In this document: one piece after another, positions 1 through 6,733 of the stretch
Layout: every line of letters begins with the position of its first letter
Numbering within the stretch: the first letter of the stretch is position 1
From: Sphaerotilus hippei
GTDB lineage: Bacteria; Pseudomonadota; Gammaproteobacteria; Burkholderiales; Burkholderiaceae_C
Length of the DNA: 64,000 nt
Direction: 5' to 3'
NCBI RefSeq assembly: GCF_003201595.1
Contig: NZ_QJJS01000018.1
Coordinates: 1-64,000 of the forward strand
The notes under the pieces: model-generated
The model's database searches: none
What the model saw: only the letters and a program-made list of their open reading frames with translations
Told to the model about the DNA's origin: nothing
Made by a program: the position numbers and the translations under genes

Positions 1-50
1 GCGGCAGCGGCGAGGGCGGTCAGGGCCAGGCGGGTGGCGGAACGGCTCAT
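1..50 (-). CDS. Exported protein, N-terminus only (runs off the left edge)
   Basis: A leftward reading frame starts with ATG at 50 and leaves the window. A good ribosome site (GGAG) lies about 7 nt upstream of the ATG. The visible residues MSRSATRLALTALAAA have two Arg followed by a hydrophobic Ala/Leu stretch, the start of a Sec signal peptide. Only about 16 residues are visible, so the function cannot be judged. The sequence at about 100-145 is AT-richer than its surroundings and could hold its promoter. Confidence 0.5.
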   Translation of the reverse strand, partial: MSRSATRLALTALAAA

Positions 51-863
51 GGGTTTGTCTCCTGTGGTGTGGGCGGGAAAGTGCCGCTGTCGCGGTGCAC
101 TGAACATTAACGTCGGTTAACTTGTTGTTTATTCAGGGTTAACCTTGTGTCGGCGTGTGCTGTTGCTTTGAGGTGACACGCCGCTGACGCATTCTGCAAG
201 TCAGTTCCGATCAGGCCTGAGCGGGTTTGCCTTGTGTACTGGGCAATTACCTGGGGGTTCCACGCCCGGGGGGCGCTCCCGCGCTGCATTCGTGGCGCTT
301 CCCAGGCGTCGCGATGCTTGTTTAGTCGTGCGTGTATCTGTTTATCAGGGTAGGTCTGCGTCTGAGTTTCACGACATTTCAGCGTCGGAGGGGCTCCTGA
401 CGCGTCAGCAGACGTTCAGATGCCGGCTGGGCGTGATGACCCTCGGGTGAGGGGTGGGGGGGCGTGCCGCTGATGCGGGCCGTCCTGGTGCCGGGGTGCG
501 GAGATCCGCGGGGGAAGGGTCCTGGAACGGGTTCGCCGTCCCGACGTCTCGCCGGCCATGTCTGCCTGCCTGCCTGCGTGCGGCCGTCCCCGGCTTTGCC
601 TGGGTCGACGTCCGCGACGTGCCGGCGGCTGATGTCTCGTGGGGCCCGGGGCCCGGGGCCCGGTCAGCTTGGTGATGGATCCGCGTGCAGGCCGACGCGG
701 ACGACTCCGTGACGAGCGGGCCTTTGTCGGCCTGTCGGCCAATTTTGTCCACATCCAGGCGGAGCAGCCTGGTCACGCTGGCCCGAGGGGCGGTGGCCCA
801 TCCAGCGTGGATGTGAATGCATCGGCGGCGTGCGCGGCCGAGGTTGATGGTTCTTCCAGAAAC
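51..863. other. Gene-free stretch of about 0.8 kb
   Basis: No frame here has a recognisable product, a good ribosome site or domain-like sequence, and the open frames on either strand read as low-complexity Arg/Pro/Gly/Ala translations of GC-rich DNA. The left half (about 100-430) is AT-richer than the right half. A triple GGGGCCC repeat lies at 641-663 and GCCT-type repeats at about 559-576. It may hold the promoter of the leftmost gene, but I see no clear -35/-10 pair. Confidence 0.5.
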
Positions 864-892
864 GACAAAACCCCAACGAGTGGGGTTTTGTC
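864..892 (-). terminator. Rho-independent terminator of tRNA-Pro
   Basis: A perfect 12-bp stem (864-875 with 881-892) closes a 5-nt loop. Its outer pairs are A/T runs, so a U-tract forms on either strand. It lies about 25 nt past the 3' end of the leftward tRNA. Confidence 0.85.
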
Positions 893-917
893 TGCCCTTG
901 ATGGCCAAGGAAAATTC

Positions 918-994
918 TGGTCGGGGTGAGAGGATTCGAACCTCCGGCCTCTACGTCCCGAACGTAGCGCTCTACCAGGCTAAGCTACACCCCG
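918..994 (-). tRNA. tRNA-Pro (CGG anticodon), CCA end encoded
   Basis: Read leftward, the sequence folds as a full cloverleaf. The 7-bp acceptor stem is CGGGGTG/CACCCCG, the anticodon stem is CTACG/CGTAG with loop TTCGGGA, giving anticodon CGG for CCG codons, and the T-arm carries GGTTCGAATCC. The discriminator A is at 921 and an encoded CCA occupies 918-920. A TTGACA match lies upstream at 1034-1039 inside the end of ispB, but I see no convincing -10 at the right spacing. CCG is a common proline codon in this high-GC genome. Confidence 0.95.
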
Positions 995-1022
995 ATTTTT
1001 CTGCTGTCTTCTTGGCAATTTT

Positions 1023-2012
1023 TTAGTTTTGCCTGTCAACTGCAGAGAGGCATAACTTTAGCAGTGAATTCTTGAATTGGGAAGGGGGTAGTGCAGAAAT
1101 ATGTGATTCCGCCCGGCTCGCCTCGGCGCGGGCGGCTTCGCGCGTGCCTTCCAGGGCGCCGGTCAGGCGCACGATCTCGATGATCTCGGGCAGGCGCTCG
1201 ACCTCGCCGTGCTCGATGGCGTGGCGGATGACCTCGCGCTGGGCTGCGCTGCCGTTCGACATGGCCAGCAGCAGCGGCATGGTCGGCTTGCCTTCGCGCA
1301 GGTCGTCGCCGACGTTCTTGCCCAGCTGGGCGGCGCTGCCTTCGTAGTCCAGCAGGTCGTCGACCAGCTGGAAGGCGGTGCCCAGGCAGCGCCCGTAGGC
1401 CGCGCAGGCCTCCTCGACCTCGCTGCTGGCGTCCGCGAGCAGCGCGCCGAGGCGGGCGCTGGCCTCGAACAGCTTGGCGGTCTTGTAGCGGATGACACGC
1501 AGGTAGTCCTCGATCGAGATGTCGGGGTCGTGCATGTTGAGCAGCTGCAGCACCTCGCCCTCGGCGATCACGTTGGTGGCGTCGGCCAGCACTTCCTGCA
1601 CGCGCATGCGGTTGACCGACACCATCATCTGGAAGGCGCGTGAGTACAGGAAGTCACCCACCAGCACGCTGGCGGCATTGCCGAACAGGGCGTTGGCCGT
1701 GTCGCGGCCGCGGCGCAGCTGGGACTCGTCCACCACGTCGTCGTGCAGCAGGGTCGCGGTGTGGATGAATTCGACCGTGGCGGCCAGCTCGAAGCGGGCG
1801 TGGCCCTCGAAGCCGAGCGCACGCGAGAACAGCAGCACCAGCAGCGGACGCAGGCGCTTGCCGCCGGCGCTCACGATGTAGTGCGAGATCTGATTGATCA
1901 GGACCACCTCCGAGGCCAGGCGCTGCTGGATGACGGTGTCGACCTGCGCCATCTCGTGCGCCATCAGGGCGGCTGGCGAAGGCGTCAGGGTGTCGGTGGT
2001 GGCTGAGCTCAC
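1023..2012 (-). CDS. ispB: Octaprenyl diphosphate synthase
   Basis: This trans-prenyltransferase adds isopentenyl diphosphate units to farnesyl diphosphate, making the C40 side chain of ubiquinone. The 329 residues match the E. coli enzyme (323 aa) along their whole length. The first aspartate-rich motif DDVVD is at about 91-95, preceded by the conserved FIHTATLLH, and the second motif DDLLD is at about 218-222. GGKRLRP near residue 50 is the usual substrate-phosphate region. The start is a GTG without a clear Shine-Dalgarno; an ATG 16 codons in is possible but would trim a conserved N-terminal helix. The gene is divergent from rplU. Confidence 0.93.
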   Translation of the reverse strand: MSSATTDTLTPSPAALMAHEMAQVDTVIQQRLASEVVLINQISHYIVSAGGKRLRPLLVLLFSRALGFEGHARFELAATVEFIHTATLLHDDVVDESQLRRGRDTANALFGNAASVLVGDFLYSRAFQMMVSVNRMRVQEVLADATNVIAEGEVLQLLNMHDPDISIEDYLRVIRYKTAKLFEASARLGALLADASSEVEEACAAYGRCLGTAFQLVDDLLDYEGSAAQLGKNVGDDLREGKPTMPLLLAMSNGSAAQREVIRHAIEHGEVERLPEIIEIVRLTGALEGTREAARAEASRAESHISALPPSQFKNSLLKLCLSAVDRQN

Positions 2013-2166
2013 GGGGGTTCTGATCGGGCAGGATATGGGGCGAAGGCGCGGTCGGCGCCCCCACGGATGGACCGGGCATTATAGGAAGCTCGCCTGCGGG
2101 CCCGACCTGGCGTGTGCGATCCTTGCGCAGTCCACGAGAACAGGCGCGTGGACCTGTCGGATTTTG

Positions 2167-2175
2167 TGCTATGCT
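2167..2175 (+). promoter_or_regulatory. Possible extended -10 promoter of rplU-rpmA
   Basis: TGC-TATGCT fits an extended -10 element (TGnTATAAT) about 130 nt ahead of rplU, in the ispB/rplU divergent gap. No good -35 is seen at 17 nt, which extended -10 promoters tolerate. The assignment is by eye. Confidence 0.35.
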
Positions 2176-2307
2176 GTCGGGCTTCGCGTGGGTCAAGTGT
2201 GAGTTGCGCCTGCATCATGGGCTCGTCCGTTCAGTGGATGGCGGGTCCGGGAGTGATGCAGCGCGCGACACATCCGCGCGATTGTTCTTTAGCTGGAAAG
2301 GGCTGAT

Positions 2308-2619
2308 ATGTACGCGGTCATAAAAACCGGTGGCAAACAATACAAGGTTGCTGCTGGCGAGAAGATCAAGGTAGAACAGATTGCTGCGGAAGTTGGCCAA
2401 GAGATTGTGATCGACCAGGTTCTCGCCGTGGGTAGCGGTGCGGAACTGAAGGTGGGCACGCCCTTGGTTGAAGGCGCAACTGTGAAGGCCATCGTGGTGG
2501 CCCAGGGCAAGCACGACAAGGTGCGCATCTTCAAGATGCGTCGTCGCAAGCACTATCAGAAGCGCCAGGGTCACCGCCAGACCTACACCGAGCTGGAAAT
2601 CAGCGCGGTCCAGGCCTGA
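2308..2619 (+). CDS. rplU: 50S ribosomal protein L21
   Basis: Large-subunit protein that binds 23S rRNA. The 103-residue length and N-terminus ([14 protein letters not shown]) are typical of bL21, as is the basic region [17 protein letters not shown] near residues 73-90. A GAAAGG ribosome site precedes the ATG. It leads rplU-rpmA, with rpmA 30 nt downstream. Confidence 0.98.
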   Translation: MYAVIKTGGKQYKVAAGEKIKVEQIAAEVGQEIVIDQVLAVGSGAELKVGTPLVEGATVKAIVVAQGKHDKVRIFKMRRRKHYQKRQGHRQTYTELEISAVQA

Positions 2620-2649
2620 ACGATCCTTCTGTCACCAAGGAGCTGATAA

Positions 2650-2907
2650 ATGGCACAGAAAAAAGGCGGCGGTTCCACACGGAACGGCCGCGATTCCCAA
2701 CCCAAGATGCTCGGCGTCAAGGCCTTCGGTGGCCAGGTCGTCAGCGCAGGTTCGATCATCGTGCGTCAGCGTGGAACCCGTTTCCACGCCGGCCCGAACG
2801 TCGGCATGGGCCGCGACCACACGCTGTTCGCGCTGGTCGACGGTACCATCTCGTTCGCCGTGAAGGGCTCGCAAAGCCGCAAGACGGTCGTCGTCACGCC
2901 GGTCTGA
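2650..2907 (+). CDS. rpmA: 50S ribosomal protein L27
   Basis: bL27 sits near the peptidyl-transferase centre. The 85-residue length and opening [16 protein letters not shown] are characteristic, with the glycine-rich N-terminal tail that reaches the P-site. AAGGAGCTG just before the ATG is a strong ribosome site. It is followed by a rho-independent terminator at 2932, so obgE may also have its own promoter. Confidence 0.98.
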   Translation: MAQKKGGGSTRNGRDSQPKMLGVKAFGGQVVSAGSIIVRQRGTRFHAGPNVGMGRDHTLFALVDGTISFAVKGSQSRKTVVVTPV

Positions 2908-2931
2908 TCGACCGCGTCGTCCTGACGAACC

Positions 2932-2957
2932 AAGCCCCGGCCTGCCGGGGCTTTTTG
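2932..2957 (+). terminator. Rho-independent terminator after rpmA
   Basis: AAGCCCCGG, loop CCTG, CCGGGGCTT, then a T-rich tail (TTTTTGCTTTT). It lies 25 nt past the rpmA stop and separates the ribosomal pair from obgE. Confidence 0.85.
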
Positions 2958-3061
2958 CTTTTCACCGCCTCGCTGCCATGCGTGACGGCGTCGGATGTCC
3001 GCCAGGAGGTCCTGCGGCGCCGTGACGCATGTGTGGTGAGTTGGTCTCTGGGAGACAGTCC

Positions 3062-4165
3062 ATGAAATTCGTCGACGAAGTCACCATCGACGTGGCCGCT
3101 GGCAACGGCGGTGCAGGTTGCGCCAGTTTCCGGCGCGAGAAGTTCATTCCTTTCGGCGGCCCCGACGGCGGCAACGGGGGGCGGGGCGGCCATGTCTACG
3201 TGGTGGCCGACCGCAACCTCAACACGCTGGTCGATTTCCGCTACACCCGTCGCCACGAGGCCCGCAACGGCGAGGCGGGCCGGGGCTCCGACCAGTTCGG
3301 CGCCGCGGGCGAGGACGTCACGCTGCGCGTGCCGGTGGGCACCATCATCCGTGACGTCGAGACCGGCGAGATCATCGCCGAGCTGCTGACCCACGACGAG
3401 CGCATCATCCTTGCCAAGGGTGGCGATGGCGGTTTTGGCAACCTGCACTACAAGACCAGCACCAACCGGGCGCCGCGGCAGAAGACGCCCGGCTGGCCGG
3501 GCGAGATCAAGAACGTGCAGCTCGAGCTGCGCGTGCTGGCCGACGTCGGTCTGCTGGGCATGCCCAATGCCGGCAAGTCGACGCTGATCGCCGCGATCTC
3601 GAACGCGCGGCCGAAGATCGCCGACTATCCGTTCACGACGCTGCACCCCAATCTGGGCGTGGTGCGGGTCGGTCCGAGCCAGAGCTTCGTGGTCGCCGAC
3701 GTGCCGGGGCTGATCGAGGGCGCGTCCGAAGGGGCGGGCCTGGGGCATCTGTTCCTGCGCCACCTGCAGCGCACCCGCGTGCTGCTGCACATGATCGATG
3801 CGGCGCCCTTCGACGAGGAGGTCGATCCGGTCGCCCAGGCCAAGGCCATCGTCAAGGAGCTCAAGAAGTACGACCAGGCGCTCTACGAGAAGCCGCGCTG
3901 GCTGGTGCTCAACAAGCTCGACATGGTGCCGGCCGAGGAGCGGGCCGCGCGGGTCAAGGACATCGTCAAGCGCCTGCGCTGGAAGGGTCCGGTGTTCGAG
4001 ATCTCGGCGTTGACGCGCGAGGGCTGCGAGCAGCTGATCCGGGCGATCTACACCCACGTCGCCGCGCTGAACGCGCCGCCGATCGAGGTGCCTGACGTGC
4101 GTTTCGCGGCGCTGGACGAGGCCCCGGCTGCCCAGCCCGATCCGACCGATCCGCGTTTCCGCTGA
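3062..4165 (+). CDS. obgE: Obg GTPase (ribosome assembly/stress)
   Basis: Essential GTPase associated with 50S maturation and the stringent response. The 367-aa protein has the glycine-rich Obg fold (about 1-158: [11 protein letters not shown], then [13 protein letters not shown]), then a G domain with P-loop GMPNAGKST, switch region with [15 protein letters not shown] (G3) and NKLD (G4), and ISAL near the end (G5). The start at 3062 is chosen because MKFVDE is the family N-terminus and GGGAGA precedes it. The C-terminal tail is short. It sits between rpmA and proB, the usual betaproteobacterial order. Confidence 0.97.
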   Translation: MKFVDEVTIDVAAGNGGAGCASFRREKFIPFGGPDGGNGGRGGHVYVVADRNLNTLVDFRYTRRHEARNGEAGRGSDQFGAAGEDVTLRVPVGTIIRDVETGEIIAELLTHDERIILAKGGDGGFGNLHYKTSTNRAPRQKTPGWPGEIKNVQLELRVLADVGLLGMPNAGKSTLIAAISNARPKIADYPFTTLHPNLGVVRVGPSQSFVVADVPGLIEGASEGAGLGHLFLRHLQRTRVLLHMIDAAPFDEEVDPVAQAKAIVKELKKYDQALYEKPRWLVLNKLDMVPAEERAARVKDIVKRLRWKGPVFEISALTREGCEQLIRAIYTHVAALNAPPIEVPDVRFAALDEAPAAQPDPTDPRFR

Positions 4166-4211
4166 TCTTTTCGTTCCTTGTGTCCGTCCTGCAGCCCAGT
4201 CGAGTCGTCCC

Positions 4212-5330
4212 ATGAGTGAGGTCCTGAAGAGCGCCCGTCGCATCGTCGTCAAGGTCGGTTCCAGCCTGGTCACCAACGAGGGACGCGGGCTGGATGCGCA
4301 GGCCATCGACGCCTGGTGCGTGCAGCTGGCGGCCCTGGTGCGCCAGGGCCGCGAGGTGGTGATGGTGTCCTCGGGCGCGATCGCCGAAGGCATGAAGCGG
4401 CTCGGCTGGGCGGCCCGGCCGAAGGAGCTGCACGAGCTGCAGGCGGCCGCGGCCGTGGGTCAGATGGGCCTGGCCCAGATCTACGAGACCTCGCTGCGCC
4501 AGCAGGGGCTGGGCAGCGCGCAGGTGCTGCTGACCCATGCCGATCTGGCTGACCGCGAGCGTTACCTCAACGCCCGCTCCACGCTGCTGACGCTGCTGCG
4601 TCTGGGGGTGGTGCCGGTGATCAACGAGAACGACACGGTGGTCACCGACGAGATCAAGGTCGGGGACAACGACACGCTCGGCGCGCTGGTGGCCAACCTG
4701 GTCGATGCCGATGCGCTGGTCATCCTGACCGACCAGAAGGGCCTGTACTCGGCCGATCCCCGCAAGGATCCCGAGGCCCGTTTCATCCACGAGGCCGTGG
4801 CGGGCACGCCCGAACTCGAGCAGATGGCGGGCGGGGCAGGCAGCTCCATCGGCAAGGGCGGCATGATCACCAAGATCCTGGCGGCCCGGCGCGCGGCGGG
4901 CAGCGGTGCCAGCACCGTGATCGCCTGGGGGCGCGAGCCCGACGCGCTGCTGCGGCTGGTCGCTGGCGAGTCCATCGGCACCCTGCTGGTGGCCACGACC
5001 CCGAAGGTCGCGGCGCGCAAGCAGTGGATGGCCGACCACCTGCAGATGCGTGGAGCGGTCGTGGTCGACGACGGTGCGGCCGTCAAGGTGCGCGACGAGG
5101 GCAAGAGCCTGCTGCCGATCGGCGTCGTCGAGGTGTCGGGCGACTTCGTGCGGGGCGACGTGATCGCGGTGCGCTCGCTCGCCGGCCTGGAGATCGCCCG
5201 TGGCCTGGCCAACTATGCGGCCAGCGAGACCCGCCTGATCGCTCGCAGGCCGTCGGCCCAGATCGAGGGCCTGCTCGGTTATGCCAACGAGGCCGAGCTG
5301 ATCCATCGGGACAATCTGGTGCTGGTCTGA
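4212..5330 (+). CDS. proB: Glutamate 5-kinase
   Basis: Phosphorylates L-glutamate in the first step of proline synthesis. The 372 residues comprise an amino-acid kinase domain (about 1-260; [13 protein letters not shown] at the N-terminus, [17 protein letters not shown], and GKGGMITK in the C-lobe) and a C-terminal PUA domain (about 280-372; [23 protein letters not shown]). The length equals that of the E. coli type with PUA. It lies 46 nt after obgE. No proA is seen next to it. Confidence 0.97.
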   Translation: MSEVLKSARRIVVKVGSSLVTNEGRGLDAQAIDAWCVQLAALVRQGREVVMVSSGAIAEGMKRLGWAARPKELHELQAAAAVGQMGLAQIYETSLRQQGLGSAQVLLTHADLADRERYLNARSTLLTLLRLGVVPVINENDTVVTDEIKVGDNDTLGALVANLVDADALVILTDQKGLYSADPRKDPEARFIHEAVAGTPELEQMAGGAGSSIGKGGMITKILAARRAAGSGASTVIAWGREPDALLRLVAGESIGTLLVATTPKVAARKQWMADHLQMRGAVVVDDGAAVKVRDEGKSLLPIGVVEVSGDFVRGDVIAVRSLAGLEIARGLANYAASETRLIARRPSAQIEGLLGYANEAELIHRDNLVLV

Positions 5331-5559
5331 GCCTTGTCGCTGTGGTGTTCATGCTGCTCTGCAGCGTGATTCCAGGGGCCGATTCGTGTTTTGTGCACAT
5401 GCACAACAACCATTCGATTGAAGGGTTGCGCAAGCACAAATCCATACGATCCACCTAGAGGGTTTGATGCTAGGATTTATCGAGAAGAGGGTTGGAATCG
5501 ACTTTCTTTGGCATGTTCTGGTGCATGCAAACGCACTTTTTTCTCTGGGAAGGTTGATG

Positions 5560-5835
5560 ATGAAAACGTTGATGTCTCTGGTGGCTTCGGCTGTTCTGTT
5601 GACCTCGGTGTCCGCCATGGCGCAGGCTCCGGCGGGTGGTTCGGGCGCGGCAGGTGGCGCGGTCGGCAGCATCGCCGGCGCAGCGGTCACGGGCACGGTG
5701 CTGGGCCTGGCGGCGATCTCCACGGCAACCGGCATCTCCAATTCGGGCGAAGGTGCCGTCGGCACTTCCGGCACGACGGGGACCGGCACCACGGGCACCG
5801 GCACGACCGGCACTGGCACGACCGGTTCGCGCTGA
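5560..5835 (+). CDS. Small secreted Gly/Thr-rich protein, YjbE-like
   Basis: A 91-aa protein with a clear signal peptide (MKTLMSLVASAVLLTSVSAMA, cleavage near AMA-QA), an Ala/Gly-rich middle, and a C-terminus of Thr-Gly repeats (TGTGT units). E. coli YjbE, first gene of the yjbEFGH exopolysaccharide operon, has the same design: a signal peptide, a small Ala/Gly/Ser body and a C-terminal poly-Thr run. The genes that follow are YjbF-, YjbG- and YjbH-like, which supports the match. GGGAAGG at 5547-5553 fits the ATG at 5560; an in-frame ATG at 5557 is also possible. The biochemical role of YjbE is not known. A terminator follows directly. Confidence 0.7.
   Translation: MKTLMSLVASAVLLTSVSAMAQAPAGGSGAAGGAVGSIAGAAVTGTVLGLAAISTATGISNSGEGAVGTSGTTGTGTTGTGTTGTGTTGSR
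5776..5829 (+). repeat. 15-nt in-frame tandem repeat (TGTGT)
   Basis: Three 15-nt units (5776-5790, 5791-5805, 5806-5820) and a partial fourth encode Thr-Gly-Thr-Gly-Thr at the C-terminus of the YjbE-like protein. Units differ by a few synonymous bases. Because the unit is a multiple of three, copy changes would alter tail length and keep frame. Confidence 0.75.
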
Positions 5836-5847
5836 GCGGCCTCGGTC

Positions 5848-5877
5848 AAAAAAATGCCCCGGAAGGGGCATTTTTTG
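5848..5877 (+). terminator. Rho-independent terminator inside the yjb locus
   Basis: ATGCCCC-GGAA-GGGGCAT with a flanking A-run and T-run, giving up to 13 pairs and a strong U-tract. It lies 12 nt past the YjbE-like stop and about 60 nt before the yjbF-like start. Confidence 0.9.
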
Positions 5878-5936
5878 TTTCTGTTTGTATTTCTGGCCGC
5901 CGTCGTGCGGCTGCTGTCTGCCGGGGAGATCTCCTG

Positions 5937-6692
5937 TTGTCGCTGCGCGCTCGACCGACCTGCCGGGTATTGCTCGGTGCCGCCGTCCTGGCCCTGACCC
6001 TGACGGGTTGCCAGGTCACGCCCAGCCCCACGTGGCAGACCGTGCAGTCGTTTGCACGCTGGCCGGGCCGGGCTGATCCGCCTCCGGTGCTCAACCCGGA
6101 CTACGAATACCTGGCGCTGACGCTGCGGGCCTCCACGGTCTACCTGGCGCTGGGCTACCGCTCCGAGTCGGTCGTGCCCGCGGTGGCACCGTCAGGGACT
6201 CCGGTGGTGCTGGAACACTGGTACAGCGCCCGCCGCGAACTGCTCGCCCTGGAAGACGGTCGGTTGCATCAGGTCGTCGGGGCGCCGGTCGAATGGCGTG
6301 CCCAGCGGGTCACCGGCCGGCCGAGCTGGTCGGCGCTGGTCGAGCCCGGCGCGGCGCCGGTGGCCTGGACCCGCAGCCGCGACGAGATGCCCGCCTACCG
6401 TTATGGCGTGGTCGACCTGATCCGCACCCGCCGCATCGATCCGGCCAAGGACCCGATGCCCGACGAGGTGCCGGCCGACCTGGCGCGTGGCGTCACGTCC
6501 GAGGTGGTCTGGGTCCACGACGACGTGCGCAGCACCCGGGCCGATGGCCAGCCCTGGCGGCATGCCCAGTGGTTTGCGCTGACGCAGGCTCAGGGACGCT
6601 GGCGGGTGCTGTGGAGCCACCAGTGCCTGGGGCCCGACTGGTGCGTGCAGCTGCGTCCGGTGGCGCCGGTGTCGCCACCGCCGGCGGGCTGA
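5937..6692 (+). CDS. yjbF: YjbF/GfcB-family outer-membrane lipoprotein
   Basis: A 251-aa predicted lipoprotein with a positively charged n-region, hydrophobic core and lipobox LTGC (Cys at about residue 25). The body resembles the GfcB/YjbF family of group 4 capsule/exopolysaccharide lipoproteins, and the gene order supports this. The start is inferred to be TTG at 5937: GGGGAG lies 8 nt upstream, no ATG or GTG occurs in a sensible position, and the signal sequence begins immediately. The stop overlaps an in-frame ATG of the next gene by one base, suggesting coupled translation. The exact biochemical role in the family is not settled. Confidence 0.72.
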   Translation: MSLRARPTCRVLLGAAVLALTLTGCQVTPSPTWQTVQSFARWPGRADPPPVLNPDYEYLALTLRASTVYLALGYRSESVVPAVAPSGTPVVLEHWYSARRELLALEDGRLHQVVGAPVEWRAQRVTGRPSWSALVEPGAAPVAWTRSRDEMPAYRYGVVDLIRTRRIDPAKDPMPDEVPADLARGVTSEVVWVHDDVRSTRADGQPWRHAQWFALTQAQGRWRVLWSHQCLGPDWCVQLRPVAPVSPPPAG

Positions 6693-6733
6693 TGCTGCCT
6701 TCCCCGTTCTTCCTCTCCTCATTCCGTCCGCGC

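Noticed and set aside
743-753. TTGTCCACA, one mismatch from a DnaA box
   Set aside because: Only one copy is seen, with no dnaA, dnaN or AT-rich cluster nearby, so there is no support for an origin.
232-908. Several open frames on both strands in the left empty region
   Set aside because: They overlap each other and the tRNA terminator, lack ribosome sites and domain-like sequence, and are Arg/Pro/Gly-rich as expected from chance in GC-rich DNA.
1011-1039. TTGACA as the tRNA-Pro promoter
   Set aside because: The hexamer is exact, but no -10-like sequence is found at 16-18 nt (GCCAAG is there), so it is mentioned with the tRNA and not called.
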